A stretch of DNA of 64,000 nucleotides, taken from contig CACONQ010000002.1 in the NCBI GenBank assembly GCA_902628635.1, positions 62,001 through 126,000 on the forward strand. Direction: 5' to 3'. The position numbers and the translations under genes are program-made. This DNA is from an uncultured Pelagibacteraceae bacterium. Lineage in GTDB: Bacteria; Pseudomonadota; Alphaproteobacteria; Pelagibacterales; Pelagibacteraceae. Shown here piece after piece: positions 36,411 to 47,026 of this stretch; position 1 is the stretch's first letter; each line of letters starts with the position of its first letter. Under the pieces are notes generated by a model. It was not told where the DNA came from. It worked only from the letters and a program-made list of their open reading frames with translations, and did no database searches.

Positions 36411-37181
36411 ATGCATGACTATTTAAATATTTCAAATAAAAAATTTAAATCTAGATTGATAGTTGGTACAGGAAAGTACAAAAGTTTTAAAGAATGTTCT
36501 GAAGCTATTAAGGCATCAGGTGCTCAAATAGTAACTGTTGCAGTAAGAAGAGTAAATATATTTGATAAAAAAAAACCTTTATTGATGGACTATATAGATC
36601 CAAAAAAAATAACTTATTTACCAAATACTGCTGGTTGTTTTACATCATCAGAAGCTCTGAGAACCTTAAGACTAGCTAGAGAGATCGGGGGATGGAAATT
36701 AGTTAAATTAGAAGTGTTAGGGGATAAAAAAACTTTATTTCCAGATATGATAGAAACCTTAAAATCAACTGAGGTTTTGACTAAAGAAGGTTTTAAAGTC
36801 ATGGTTTATTGCTCCGACGATCCACTAATGGCAAAAAGATTAGAGAATGCAGGAGCTGTAGCAATTATGCCGCTTGCTGCACCAATTGGGTCAGGACTTG
36901 GAATATTAAACAAGGTTAATATTAAAATTATTAGATCAAGAACAAAATTACCTTTAATAATTGATGCAGGATTAGGACAAGCATCCGACGCATCTATTGC
37001 AATGGAATTAGGTTGTGATGGTGTTCTAATAAATACTGCTATAGCAATGGCAAGAAATCCAATTCAAATGGCTGAAGCAATGAAGTTTGCTGTTCAAGCA
37101 GGTAGAAAATCATTTTTATCTGGAAGAATAAAAAAAACTATTTATGGAAAAGCTTCAAGTCCTAAGAAAGGTTTGATTTAG
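36411..37181 (+). CDS. thiG: Thiazole synthase ThiG
   Basis: 256-aa TIM-barrel enzyme that assembles the thiamine thiazole from DXP, a glycine-derived imine and ThiS thiocarboxylate. The Schiff-base lysine is probably K99 in [11 protein letters not shown]. Phosphate-binding and core blocks include [36 protein letters not shown] and GVLINTAIA. ThiF, ThiO/ThiH and ThiC are not in this window; SAR11 isolates are known to lack thiC and to need an external pyrimidine precursor, which fits a kept thiazole branch. Its end overlaps convergent rne by 20 bases. Confidence 0.96.
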   Translation: MHDYLNISNKKFKSRLIVGTGKYKSFKECSEAIKASGAQIVTVAVRRVNIFDKKKPLLMDYIDPKKITYLPNTAGCFTSSEALRTLRLAREIGGWKLVKLEVLGDKKTLFPDMIETLKSTEVLTKEGFKVMVYCSDDPLMAKRLENAGAVAIMPLAAPIGSGLGILNKVNIKIIRSRTKLPLIIDAGLGQASDASIAMELGCDGVLINTAIAMARNPIQMAEAMKFAVQAGRKSFLSGRIKKTIYGKASSPKKGLI

Positions 37182-38946
37182 TCTTTTTTTTATAAAATTT
37201 TTTTTTATAAAATTTTTTTCTTTTAAATTTAGCTTTAGGCCTGTCATTTTTAATTATTTTTTTACTTTCCTCATTAATTCTATTTTGAAATTCTAGTTTA
37301 GATAAATTTTCTAAAGAATTTATTATTTTTTTACTCTTGTTTTTAAATTGAATAATATAATCTGGGATGATTAATTGATTTTCAGGTATTAAATTAATTT
37401 TTACTTTATATTTTTTTTCAACATAATTAAGGTTTTCGCTTAAATAATCTTCAATATAATTACAAACTTGTTCACATAATTTAAGATCTATTATTTTCGC
37501 TTTTGCTTCTATAATTTGAATTTCTATTAATTTAATAATTTTTAAAGCAAACGTCTCATTAGTAAGGGAGATTTTCCATTTAATTGAACTTTCTCTTAAT
37601 CTCTGTCTAGACATTTCCAGTAAACCAAAAGAGCTTATTCTGCCAATTTGAATTCTTGCTCTATCATTCCTACATTTTTCTTTCAGTCTTCTTTCAACCA
37701 GTCTTCTATTGCCAAAATTTATCATATCAATAAAATCGATTATTATTAACCCTGATAAATCTCTAATTTTAATTTGTCTCGCTATTTCCTCTGCTGCTTC
37801 TAAATTTGTATCAAGAGCAGTACTCTCTACATTTTTTTGTTTAATTGATTTTCCAGAATTTATATCAATGGAAACTAGAGCCTCTGTTGGATTAATTTCA
37901 AGATAACCACCTGAACTAAGTTTAACTTGAGTTTCAAATATTTCATTAAGTTTATTCTCTATTTTTTCTTTAATGAATAAGGGAACTTTGTCTCTATATT
38001 TTTTTATTTTTTTTACATGTGATGGCATAATAAGTTTCATAAAATTTTTTGCTTTTTGATAACCATCGTTACCTTCAATAATTATACTTTGAGTACTTTC
38101 ATCATAAATATCTCTTAGTGTCCTTTTTATGATTTCGCTTTCTTTATGTATTAAAGCAGGCGCGATGGAGTTCATTGCATTTTCTTTAATTGACTCCCAT
38201 ACTTTAATAAGATTTTCTAGGTCACCTTCTATTTCATTTTTTGTTTTATTAGCACCCGCTGTTCTAACAATAATTCCCATCTCTTTTGGTATTGTTATTT
38301 GATTAAGTATATTTCTTATTTTTTTTCTATCAGCTGGATTAAATATTTTTCTTGATATCCCTCCACCTTTGGGAGTGTTTGGCATCAATACAATATATTT
38401 TCCTGCAATTGATATAAAAGTACTTAAGGCTGCTCCTTTAAGTCCTCTTTCATCTTTTAAAACTTGCACCAAAATAACTTGATTAGGTTTTATTACCTCT
38501 TGTATTTTATATCTTTTGGTTGGATATTTTTTTTGTGGAATTTTTTCGTTTACAGTATTTTCATTAGAATTTTTTTCGACAGGGTCATTTAACTCAACTA
38601 CATTTTGATCAATTCCTTTTTCTTCCTCTTTTTCACTCTCTTTTATTAATTCCTCCCTTACTTTTTCTTCTTCCTCTTTGATTTTCTCTAGGTCGCTTTT
38701 TGGAATTTGATAATAATCAGATTGAATATCGTTAAAGGATAAAAAACCATGTCTGTCTTTACCAAAATCTATAAATGCTGCTTGTAAAGATGGCTCAACT
38801 CTACTTACTTTTCCTAAGTATATATTATTTTTTACTAAAGTGTTGTTTAAGCTTTCGTATTCGTAATCTTCAATATTACCGTTTGATTTAAGTACAACTC
38901 TAGTTTCATTTGGATGCGAAGCATCAATGTATAAATTCTTTTCCAT
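37162..38946 (-). CDS. rne: Ribonuclease E/G family endoribonuclease
   Basis: 594-aa single-strand endoribonuclease for rRNA processing and mRNA decay. Domains: RNase H-like part, an S1 domain (about 36-185) interrupted by an acidic insertion (about 80-145), a 5'-sensor region and the DNase I-like catalytic core. The two metal-binding aspartates are D361 (VSIDINSG) and D404 (IIIDFIDM), 43 residues apart as in E. coli RNase E. The CPxC zinc-link that normally follows MSRQRLR is missing: after [10 protein letters not shown] comes [10 protein letters not shown] with no cysteine. The basic tail includes a tandem KKFYK pair. Between RNase E and G in length; no long scaffold tail. Confidence 0.93.
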   Translation of the reverse strand: MEKNLYIDASHPNETRVVLKSNGNIEDYEYESLNNTLVKNNIYLGKVSRVEPSLQAAFIDFGKDRHGFLSFNDIQSDYYQIPKSDLEKIKEEEEKVREELIKESEKEEEKGIDQNVVELNDPVEKNSNENTVNEKIPQKKYPTKRYKIQEVIKPNQVILVQVLKDERGLKGAALSTFISIAGKYIVLMPNTPKGGGISRKIFNPADRKKIRNILNQITIPKEMGIIVRTAGANKTKNEIEGDLENLIKVWESIKENAMNSIAPALIHKESEIIKRTLRDIYDESTQSIIIEGNDGYQKAKNFMKLIMPSHVKKIKKYRDKVPLFIKEKIENKLNEIFETQVKLSSGGYLEINPTEALVSIDINSGKSIKQKNVESTALDTNLEAAEEIARQIKIRDLSGLIIIDFIDMINFGNRRLVERRLKEKCRNDRARIQIGRISSFGLLEMSRQRLRESSIKWKISLTNETFALKIIKLIEIQIIEAKAKIIDLKLCEQVCNYIEDYLSENLNYVEKKYKVKINLIPENQLIIPDYIIQFKNKSKKIINSLENLSKLEFQNRINEESKKIIKNDRPKAKFKRKKFYKKKFYKKKTKSNLS

Positions 38947-39040
38947 AATTTTTTGATTATTTTGATCATTGTTTTTAATTTATTCTATTTATAAATTCTG
39001 TGCCTTAACATTAACAAATTTGATAAATAAATAAACTAAA

Positions 39041-41380
39041 ATGAGCATATTATTTAAAAAGGTATTAATTTTAGCAATTAGTGGAATTTTAGTATTAGCC
39101 ATTTTATCAATATCAATTTTATGGGCATTTTCTAATAATCTACCTGATTATAAATTTTTAAAAAATTACAAGGCCCCAGTATCTAGTAAAGTTTACTCAG
39201 GAGATGGAGAGCTAGTAAGTGATTTTTCAACAGAAAAGAGAATTTTTGTTCCTTACAATGCAATCCCAGAAAAAATTATAAACTCGTTTCTTTCTGCTGA
39301 GGATAAGAATTTTTTTAATCATCCAGGCGTAGATGCTAAAGGAGTTTTGAGGGCTATAATAAATAATATCTCCAACGTCTTAAGTTCAAAAAGATTAGAG
39401 GGCGCTTCAACAATAACCCAACAAGTGGCAAAAAATTTTCTTTTAACTAATGAGGTGAGTTTGAATAGGAAGATCAAAGAAGCCATTTTAGCATTTCGTA
39501 TTGAAAGAGCTCTGTCAAAAGAGAGGATTTTAGAACTTTATTTAAATCAAATTTATTTAGGTGGAGGAACTTACGGTGTAGCAGCAGCAAGTTTGGAATA
39601 TTTTGATAAGCCAATTACTGATTTAACATATGTTGAGTCCGCCTTACTTGCAGCACTTCCAAAAGCACCCAGTAGATATAATCCTTATAAAAATAAAAAG
39701 TTAGCAAAATTTAGAAGAGATTTGGTAATAAAAAATCTTCTTGATAATAATTTTATAAATTCCGCACAATATAATTCATTCATCAGAGAAGAAATAAAAC
39801 TAAAAAAAAGAAAAAAAATATTATTAGAAAACTCACTTTATTATGTTGAAGATGTTCGTAAGGGTATACTTGATAAATTTGGCTATGATAAGGTTTATAA
39901 AGAGGGATTGAATATCAAAACCCCACTTGATTTAAATCTTCAGACTATTGCTACAGTAGCTTTAAGAGATGGACTTATTGCATATGACAAGAGAAAAGGC
40001 TGGAGAGGTCCCTTAGATAATAAAGTATATAGCGAGGTATGGAGCAAAGATTTAAAAAAATTAAAACTTGAAAAAGTTTTTAATTGGGATTTAGCAATAG
40101 TAAAAAATATTAACAAATTTTCAATAGAAATTGAAACAGATAAAAATGAAACTGGTATAATAGAATACAAAGATATTAATTGGATAAAAAAAGAAACTTC
40201 TGAAATTTTCAAAAAAGGTGACATTATTTTTGTAAAAAAAATAAAAAAGGGAATTTATAGTTTAAAACAAATACCAGAGGTAAATGGCTCTATAGTCGTA
40301 ATGGATCCTTTCACTGGAAGAGTATTAGCAATGAGTGGCGGATTTAGTTTCAAACAAAGCGAGTTTAATAGAGCATCTCAAGCATTAAGACAACCAGGTT
40401 CTGCTTTTAAACCTTTCATTTATGCTCTTGCTTTAGAAAATGACTATACGCCTTCATCCTTAGTGCTTGATGCGCCATTAGTTTTAGAACAAGGAACAGA
40501 TTTGAAATTATGGAAGCCCCAAAATTATGGAAAAAAGTTTTATGGTTTATCAACTTTAAGAACTGGAATAGAAAAATCTAGGAATTTAATGACAGTTAGA
40601 ATTTCTCAAGACTTAGGTTTAAATAAAATTGTGGATTTTTCAAAGAAACTTAAAATTTATGATAATCCAAACGAACTTTTATCTATCTCATTAGGTTCTG
40701 CTGAGACAACTTTATTAAAATTAAGCTCTGCTTACTCGTCATTTGTTAATGGAGGAAAGTTAGTTACTCCAATATTAATTGATAGAATTCAAGACAGTGA
40801 AGGAAATACAATATTGAATACTGATAATAGAGTTTGTAATAAGTGTGATGAAATTTCTCATTTGGGAAATCAATATCCAAATATTATTGACAACTTTGAG
40901 CAAATTTTTTCACCAGAAACCGCATATCAAATGACATCTATTTTAGAAGGGGTTGTTCAAAGAGGAACTGGTAAAGGCTTGAGAGATCTTAATTTGGATT
41001 TAGCAGGAAAAACCGGCACAACAAATAAAAATACTGATACATGGTTTATAGGTTTTACATCTAAATTGCTTGTTGGTGTATATGTTGGTCATGATAATCC
41101 AAAATCTCTTGGAAAAAGAGAGACAGGAGCAAAAACTGCAATGCCGATCTTTAAAAATTTTATAAAGAATTCAACTAAAAAGAAAGATGCCAGACCATTT
41201 AAAGTTGCAAATGATGTTATAATGATGGTTGTTGATTCTGAGACAGGAGAGAAAGCATCTTTTGGAACAAAAAAAACAATTATCGAAGTCTTCAAAAAAA
41301 AGGATATTAATAAGGAAGATTTAATAAAATCAAAAATAAATAATAGATTAAAAAATAATAATGTATTAAGGTTCTATTAA
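39041..41380 (+). CDS. mrcA: Bifunctional penicillin-binding protein 1A
   Basis: 779-aa class A PBP that both polymerises and cross-links peptidoglycan. It has an N-terminal membrane anchor (about 6-30). The glycosyltransferase domain (about 55-240) has catalytic E87 in SAEDKNFFNHPG, and GASTITQQVAKNFLL. The transpeptidase domain has S454 and K457 in PGSAFKPF, the second motif around SRN (IEKSRNLMTVRIS) and KTGTTN at 657. The length and order match Ponα/PBP1a of gram-negatives. The stop codon overlaps the prfB ATG (TAATG). Confidence 0.96.
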   Translation: MSILFKKVLILAISGILVLAILSISILWAFSNNLPDYKFLKNYKAPVSSKVYSGDGELVSDFSTEKRIFVPYNAIPEKIINSFLSAEDKNFFNHPGVDAKGVLRAIINNISNVLSSKRLEGASTITQQVAKNFLLTNEVSLNRKIKEAILAFRIERALSKERILELYLNQIYLGGGTYGVAAASLEYFDKPITDLTYVESALLAALPKAPSRYNPYKNKKLAKFRRDLVIKNLLDNNFINSAQYNSFIREEIKLKKRKKILLENSLYYVEDVRKGILDKFGYDKVYKEGLNIKTPLDLNLQTIATVALRDGLIAYDKRKGWRGPLDNKVYSEVWSKDLKKLKLEKVFNWDLAIVKNINKFSIEIETDKNETGIIEYKDINWIKKETSEIFKKGDIIFVKKIKKGIYSLKQIPEVNGSIVVMDPFTGRVLAMSGGFSFKQSEFNRASQALRQPGSAFKPFIYALALENDYTPSSLVLDAPLVLEQGTDLKLWKPQNYGKKFYGLSTLRTGIEKSRNLMTVRISQDLGLNKIVDFSKKLKIYDNPNELLSISLGSAETTLLKLSSAYSSFVNGGKLVTPILIDRIQDSEGNTILNTDNRVCNKCDEISHLGNQYPNIIDNFEQIFSPETAYQMTSILEGVVQRGTGKGLRDLNLDLAGKTGTTNKNTDTWFIGFTSKLLVGVYVGHDNPKSLGKRETGAKTAMPIFKNFIKNSTKKKDARPFKVANDVIMMVVDSETGEKASFGTKKTIIEVFKKKDINKEDLIKSKINNRLKNNNVLRFY

Positions 41381-42469
41381 TGCAAAATGAATTTTCAAAT
41401 AACAAAGCTGAAATAGAAAAGACATGCCAAAGAATACAGGAGTATCTTTGAAAAGCATAAAGTTATATCTAATTTAGATAAAATAAATCAAAAAATACTT
41501 GAGCCAGATTTTTGGAATAATAAGTCTGAAGCTCAAAAAATTTTTAAAAAAAAAAAATTTTTAGAGGAACTAGTTAATACTCACAAAAAATCAATCACCG
41601 AAGTAAAAGATTTAGCTGATTTATTTAAATTAGCTAACGAGGAAAACAATCAATCAATGTTAAAAGATATAATTCAAAATATTGAAAATTTAAAAATAAT
41701 TACAAAAAAAAATGAGATTAAATGCTTTCTTTCAAATGAAAGCGATATTTTAGATTGTTATATGGAAATACATGCAGGAGCAGGGGGAACCGAAAGTCAA
41801 GATTGGGCAGAAATGTTAAAAAGAATGTATTTTAAGTGGGCTCAAAACAAGGGATTTAAAACAGGATTGATCAGTGAACATAAAGGAGATGAAGCTGGGC
41901 TAAAATCTACTGTATTTAAGATAGAAGGAGAATATTTATATGGATGGTTAAAGTCGGAGTCTGGAATTCACCGACTTGTGAGAGTATCTCCTTTTGACTC
42001 TGGTGCTAGAAGACACACTAGTTTTGCAAGTGTCTGGGTGTATCCAATAGTCGATGACACTATAGAAATTGATATTAAAGAGAAAGATTTGAGAGTTGAT
42101 ACATATAGATCAAGCGGTGCAGGTGGACAACATGTAAACACAACCGACAGCGCAGTAAGAATAACTCATTTGCCGACAAAAATTGTGGTTCAGTGTCAAA
42201 ACGAACGTTCACAACATAAAAATAAAGAAACATGCATGAAAATGTTAAAAGCACGACTCTATGATTACGAATCAAAAAAAAAACAAAAAGAAGTAGAAAG
42301 TAATGAGAGTACTAAAACCGAAATTGGTTGGGGTCATCAAATACGCTCATATGTTTTGCAACCCTATAGATTAGTTAAAGATAATAGAACAAATTTTGAA
42401 AGCTCTGACCCTGAAAAAGTTCTTAATGGGGAAATTGATAATTTTTTAGAAAGCTCGTTATTTAGTTAA
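41380..42469 (+). CDS. prfB: Peptide chain release factor 2 (programmed +1 frameshift)
   Basis: RF2, which reads UAA and UGA. The gene is in two frames. Codons 1-23 run from the ATG at 41380 (starting MQNEFSNNKAEIEK) to CTT at 41446-41448, followed by an in-frame TGA at 41449-41451. Reading then continues in the +1 frame from 41450 (EKHKVISNLDK) to 42469. The joined product is 362 aa. The GGQ peptidyl-transfer motif falls at 248-250 and SPF (RVSPFDSG) serves as the stop-codon recognition tripeptide, matching E. coli RF2 numbering within two residues. The frameshift is the family's well-known autoregulation, not a mutation. ATG overlaps the PBP1A stop; the next gene starts one base after the end. 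Confidence 0.97.
41437..41451 (+). promoter_or_regulatory. prfB programmed frameshift signal
   Basis: The sequence CAGGAGTATCTTTGA shows the three parts of the known signal: an internal Shine-Dalgarno-like AGGAG, a 3-base spacer (TAT), and the slippery CTT followed by the in-frame TGA. Low RF2 slows termination at TGA and lets the ribosome slip to +1, making more RF2. The Shine-Dalgarno here is AGGAG rather than the stronger AGGGGG. Confidence 0.95.
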
Positions 42470-42470
42470 A

Positions 42471-44654
42471 ATGATGAAAATATTAAAAATATTTTTTGTA
42501 TCGTTAATTTTAATTTTTTTTGTTTCATTAACATATTTAAGTATTTTTGGGATAGAAACCAATAGATTTAATAAACTTATTTCTGATAAAATTAGAAATA
42601 TCCATCCAGAAATTGATGTAAAACTAAAAAAAATAAAACTTACAATCGAGCTATTTGACTTAAAAGTTTTAATAGTTACAAAAAATCCAGTAATTGAAAT
42701 ATCTAATAAAAAATTAAATCTAAAAAAAGTTTCTACAGCATACAACATTAAATCTTTTTTTAAGAAAGATTTTGGAATTACAAATTTAAATTTTACAACA
42801 GATTATAATGAAGTAAAAAATATTATTAAATTTGCAAGAGCTTTTAAAGATAGCCCACAATTATTAATAATTGATAAAGTTTCAAAAAGCGGAAAGTTAA
42901 ATATCAATGCTAGATTTAAAATAAATCAAAAAGGACAAATAGAAAATAATTATTCTATTACCGGAGAAGTAAAAGATTATTCCTTGAAACTTTTCAATAA
43001 TGATGAAATTAAAAAAATTAATTTTAAGTTTAAATATCAAGAAAAAAATACTAGTCTTACTGATATTAATTTAGATTATAAAAATCTAGCGATTTCTTCA
43101 AATGATCTACAATTAATAAAAATAAATAATATTTATAAAATTAGTGGTAATATAAAAAATTCAAAATCTAAGATTGATCAAGAATTATACTCTAACTATA
43201 TTAAAAATATAAACTTTAAAAATCTAATTTTATCTTCTGACAGTAATTTTTCGTTTGATGTCGATAAAAAATTAAAATTTAAAAATTTTAATCTTAAATC
43301 AAATATCGATATAGAGAGCGCTGAATATGATACAAATAATAAAATATTTAAAGAAATTTTGCCCAATTTAAAAAACAAAATTGATATAAAAAAAAATAAA
43401 ATTTATTTAGAGTATGGAAATGGTTTTAAGATATCTGGTAGAGGTGAAATATTTATTTCTGAAAAAAAAGAAAATATTGAATATGAAATAGAAAATTTTA
43501 AAAATAGATCAAAGTTTGATCTAAATCTTTCGCTAAATCAAAATCCTTTAAAATTTAGTTTACTTAACTTTTATAAAAACGAAGATGTTAAATGTCAGTT
43601 AAATATAAAGCTTAATAAAAATAAACAAAATATTATAATTGACAATTTATCAATAACTTCAGAGAAAAATAAATTTAATGTGAATAATTTAAAAATCAAT
43701 AACGAAAATAAAATTTCTGATTTCAAAAGTATTAAACTTAAATATAAAGATAAAGATAAAATTAAAAATGAATTAATTATTACAAAGAATAAAAAAACTT
43801 ATTTAGTAGAGGGAAATAATTTTTCTCTTAATTCAATCATAAATGATACTTTAACTGGAGATAAAAAAAAAAATGTAGAATTCTTTGATAATCAAACAAG
43901 GCATTTTAAAGTTAAATTTGATCAAAATAATATTGATAAAGATCATGTTATTAACGATCTTTCAGGAGAAATTGTTCTTAAAGGAAGCAAAATAAACGCA
44001 CTTAATCTAAATTCAAAATTTAAAAAAAATCAAAAAGTATCACTTTCAATTTTAACCAAAAACAATGAGCAAGTGACCACTTTTTATTCCGACCTTGCAA
44101 AACCTTTCGTTAAAAAGTTTAACTTTATTAAAGGTTTTGAGGAGGGAAAAATTAATTTCTCATCCTCAAAAATTAATAATACATCCAGTTCACAATTAAA
44201 TATTTACGACTTTAAATTAAAAGAGTTACCAGCGTTAACAAAACTTCTTACATTGGCGTCTCTTCAAGGAATAGCAGATATATTAACTGGAGAGGGTGTA
44301 AGATTTAATGAGTTTGAAATGATTTTTACTAACAAAGATGATAAAATGACAATAGATGAAATCTATTCCATTGGTCCTGCAATATCTATTCTCATGGAGG
44401 GATATGTTGAAAAAAATAAATTAGTTAGTTTAAAAGGAACACTAGTACCAGCAACAACAATTAATAAATTTGTTTCCTCAATCCCTATATTAGGAAATAT
44501 TTTAGTGGGTAAGAAAACAGGGGAGGGAGTTTTTGGGGTAAGTTTTAAAATTAAAGGGCCTCCGAAAAATTTAAAGACTACAGTAAATCCGATTAAAACA
44601 TTAACCCCAAGATTTATAACAAGAACTTTAGAAAAAATTAAAAATACTAATTAG
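42471..44654 (+). CDS. AsmA/YhdP-like envelope protein
   Basis: 727-aa protein with one N-terminal membrane helix (about 5-25), followed by a long periplasmic region rich in beta-strand-like Asn/Lys/Ile repeats. Its C-terminal block resembles the DUF3971/AsmA C-terminal region: PALTKLLTLASLQGIADILTGEG, then FNEFEMIF, ISILMEGYVEKN, LKGTLVPATTINKF, IPILGNILVG and GVFGVSFKIKGPP. AsmA-like proteins are thought to form grooves that carry phospholipid to the outer membrane. About half the length of E. coli YhdP. It follows prfB by one base and overlaps convergent tyrS by 8 bases. The family is clear; transport role is by analogy. Confidence 0.82.
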   Translation: MMKILKIFFVSLILIFFVSLTYLSIFGIETNRFNKLISDKIRNIHPEIDVKLKKIKLTIELFDLKVLIVTKNPVIEISNKKLNLKKVSTAYNIKSFFKKDFGITNLNFTTDYNEVKNIIKFARAFKDSPQLLIIDKVSKSGKLNINARFKINQKGQIENNYSITGEVKDYSLKLFNNDEIKKINFKFKYQEKNTSLTDINLDYKNLAISSNDLQLIKINNIYKISGNIKNSKSKIDQELYSNYIKNINFKNLILSSDSNFSFDVDKKLKFKNFNLKSNIDIESAEYDTNNKIFKEILPNLKNKIDIKKNKIYLEYGNGFKISGRGEIFISEKKENIEYEIENFKNRSKFDLNLSLNQNPLKFSLLNFYKNEDVKCQLNIKLNKNKQNIIIDNLSITSEKNKFNVNNLKINNENKISDFKSIKLKYKDKDKIKNELIITKNKKTYLVEGNNFSLNSIINDTLTGDKKKNVEFFDNQTRHFKVKFDQNNIDKDHVINDLSGEIVLKGSKINALNLNSKFKKNQKVSLSILTKNNEQVTTFYSDLAKPFVKKFNFIKGFEEGKINFSSSKINNTSSSQLNIYDFKLKELPALTKLLTLASLQGIADILTGEGVRFNEFEMIFTNKDDKMTIDEIYSIGPAISILMEGYVEKNKLVSLKGTLVPATTINKFVSSIPILGNILVGKKTGEGVFGVSFKIKGPPKNLKTTVNPIKTLTPRFITRTLEKIKNTN

Positions 44655-45885
44655 TAAATTTTAAGAGAACATGCTTTTTTTTACCGTGAGATAATTTAAA
44701 GTAATTTTTATTATCTAATTGATCCTTTGAAACAATTAATTTTTCATCATTAATTGTTATATTATTTAATTTTAAACCTTTATTTTGAATTGCTCTTCTA
44801 ATATCACTTTTAGATATAAATAAATCTGTAAAATTAACTAAATCGATTATATTTATTCCGTCCTCAATCAATTTTATTTTTATCTCAACAGATTGAAGAT
44901 CATCACCAATAGAACCTTTTTCAAAAATATTTTTTGCAGTTTTTTGTGCTCTCAAAGCAGCATCTTTTCCATGGAGCATTTTAGTTGCTTCATTAGCAAG
45001 TATAATTTTAAGAGAATTTATATCATTATTAGATATTTTATTTATTTCTTTTAAATCAAGGTCAGTAAACATTTTTAGAAATTTAATTACATCTCGGTCA
45101 TCAGTATTTCTCCAAAATTGCCAATAATCAAACGGAGAAAGTAGTTTTTTATCTAACCAAATTGCACCCTTTTCTGTTTTCCCCATTTTTGCACCTGATG
45201 CTAAGGTTATTAGTGGAGTTGTTAAACCATAAACAGATTTGCTAGAATGTCTTTTTATAAGATCAACCCCATTTATAATATTACCCCATTGATCTGAACC
45301 ACCAATCTGTAAGATACATTTTTTTGTTTTGCTTAACTCCAAAAAATCGTAAGCCTGTAAAATCATATAATTAAATTCCATGTAACTTAATGATTGTTCT
45401 CTATCCAATCTTAATTTAACACTATCAAAACTTAACATTTTATTTATCGTAAAATGTTTACCAATATCTCTTAAAAATCTAATATAATTTAATTTACCTA
45501 ACCACTTAAAATTATTTACAAAAATAGGTTTAGTTTTTGGATTTTTAGTCTTTAGAAAAATTTTGAAAACATTTTGTATATTTTTTATATTTTTTTCTAT
45601 TTCTTTTTCAGATAAGATTTTCCTAGTTTCTTCTTTACCAGAAGGATCACCAATTCTAGTTGTCCCTCCACCAAGTAAAACTATAGGCTGATGACCAAAT
45701 TTTTGTAATAAACGTAAACACATTATTTGTAGAAGACTTCCAACATGCAAGCTTTGAGCTGTACAGTCAAAACCAATATAAGCTTTAATTTTCGAGCTTC
45801 CCATAATATTTTCAAGCTCAATTTCGTTTGTGCACTGATTGTAATATTCTCTCTCTTTGAATTCTTTTAAGAATGAATTTTCCAT
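44647..45885 (-). CDS. tyrS: Tyrosyl-tRNA synthetase
   Basis: Class I synthetase, 412 aa from the ATG at 45885 (MENSFLKEFKER); the frame remains open 8 codons further upstream but that part lacks homology. The HIGH-like motif is HVGSLLQI, tyrosine recognition lies in YIGFDCTAQSLHVG and MILQAYDFL, and GGSDQWGNI is present. The KMSKS-like loop reads KMGKTEKGA. The C-terminal S4-like RNA-binding domain (about 345-412) is present. It lies back-to-back with anmK, a frequent arrangement in proteobacteria. Confidence 0.97.
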   Translation of the reverse strand: MENSFLKEFKEREYYNQCTNEIELENIMGSSKIKAYIGFDCTAQSLHVGSLLQIMCLRLLQKFGHQPIVLLGGGTTRIGDPSGKEETRKILSEKEIEKNIKNIQNVFKIFLKTKNPKTKPIFVNNFKWLGKLNYIRFLRDIGKHFTINKMLSFDSVKLRLDREQSLSYMEFNYMILQAYDFLELSKTKKCILQIGGSDQWGNIINGVDLIKRHSSKSVYGLTTPLITLASGAKMGKTEKGAIWLDKKLLSPFDYWQFWRNTDDRDVIKFLKMFTDLDLKEINKISNNDINSLKIILANEATKMLHGKDAALRAQKTAKNIFEKGSIGDDLQSVEIKIKLIEDGINIIDLVNFTDLFISKSDIRRAIQNKGLKLNNITINDEKLIVSKDQLDNKNYFKLSHGKKKHVLLKFTN

Positions 45886-45940
45886 ATTTTTAAAAATGTG
45901 TAGAATCAATATACTTTATTAAAATTAATTTAAAATACCA

Positions 45941-47026
45941 ATGAAAGAAACTTATTTTGGACTTGGTTTAATGAGTGGAACCTCAATGGATGGAGTAGAC
46001 GCATCCATAATTTCATCCAATGGAAAAGATCAATATGAACCAATTTATGATGAATTTTTTGAGTATGATGAAGATACACGTGAAAATTTGTATTCTTGTA
46101 GGGATAAAATATTAACTAAAGAGGACATTACTAAATTTAAAAGTGAGTTGGTAAAGTTAGAAAAAAAAATTACTTTATTTCACGCTAAAATATCAAATAA
46201 AATTATTTCAGAGAAAAAAATAAAAATTGATCTAATTGGCTTCCATGGTCAAACAATGTTTCATGATGGAGATAAAAGAATATCATTGCAAATAGGAGAT
46301 GGCAGACTTTTATCGCAAATTACAAAGAAAAAGGTAATTTATGATTTTAGAAAAAACGATTTGATGAATGGTGGTCAGGGTGCTCCTCTGACACCCATAT
46401 TCCATAAACTTTTATTTAAACTAACAAAAAAAAACTCTGCTACGTTCTTAAACATTGGAGGAATATCAAATGAGACATTTATTAATAATGATGGAAAGAT
46501 TTTTGCTAAAGATGTTGGTCCAGGAAATTGTTTAATAGATAAATGGATAAAAAAAAATACTAATAAATTGTTTGATTTAGATGGGAAAATTGCAGAGTCA
46601 GGAAAAATTGACCATATAATTTTAGAAAATGCTTTAGATTTTTTTTTAAATAGCAAGATTAGCAATAAAAAATCATTTGATATTTTAGATTTTGATTATT
46701 CATTTGTTAGAGGATTATCATTAAATGATGGAGCGGCTACATTAGCAGAATTTACTGCTGAAATAATTTCAAAAAATATTTCAAATAATAATATTTATGT
46801 ATCTGGTGGTGGAAGAAAGAATAAATTTTTAATTAAAAAAATAGAAAAAAAAATTAATAAAAAAATAAATATGATTGATAATTTAGATTTAAATGGTGAC
46901 TTTGTTGAGTCACAAGCTTTCGCATTCTTGGGGATTAGATCACTTCTTAATTTACCAATTTCGTTTCCTGAAACGACCGGATGTAAAGAACCAAGTTCAG
47001 GTGGGGTGTCAGTTTCAAATTTTTAG
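45941..47026 (+). CDS. anmK: Anhydro-N-acetylmuramic acid kinase
   Basis: 361-aa sugar kinase that opens and phosphorylates 1,6-anhydroMurNAc during peptidoglycan recycling. The N-terminal ATP loop GLMSGTSMDGVDAS is diagnostic; DLIGFHGQTMFHDG, GGQGAPLTPIFHKLL, LNIGGISN and KDVGPGNCLIDKWI follow as expected, and the C-terminal segment GVSVSNF closes it. The 55-bp divergent gap separates it from tyrS. Its stop (TAG) shares bases with that of the convergent hydrolase gene. Confidence 0.96.
   Translation: MKETYFGLGLMSGTSMDGVDASIISSNGKDQYEPIYDEFFEYDEDTRENLYSCRDKILTKEDITKFKSELVKLEKKITLFHAKISNKIISEKKIKIDLIGFHGQTMFHDGDKRISLQIGDGRLLSQITKKKVIYDFRKNDLMNGGQGAPLTPIFHKLLFKLTKKNSATFLNIGGISNETFINNDGKIFAKDVGPGNCLIDKWIKKNTNKLFDLDGKIAESGKIDHIILENALDFFLNSKISNKKSFDILDFDYSFVRGLSLNDGAATLAEFTAEIISKNISNNNIYVSGGGRKNKFLIKKIEKKINKKINMIDNLDLNGDFVESQAFAFLGIRSLLNLPISFPETTGCKEPSSGGVSVSNF

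Noticed and set aside
37183-37215. T-rich direct repeat read as a terminator for thiG
   Set aside because: There is no stem, and the stretch is coding for the KKFYK repeats of RNase E/G on the other strand.
41440-41660. Apparent frameshift/pseudogene at the start of prfB
   Set aside because: The CTT-TGA with an upstream AGGAG is the known programmed frameshift of RF2; both parts join to a full-length protein.
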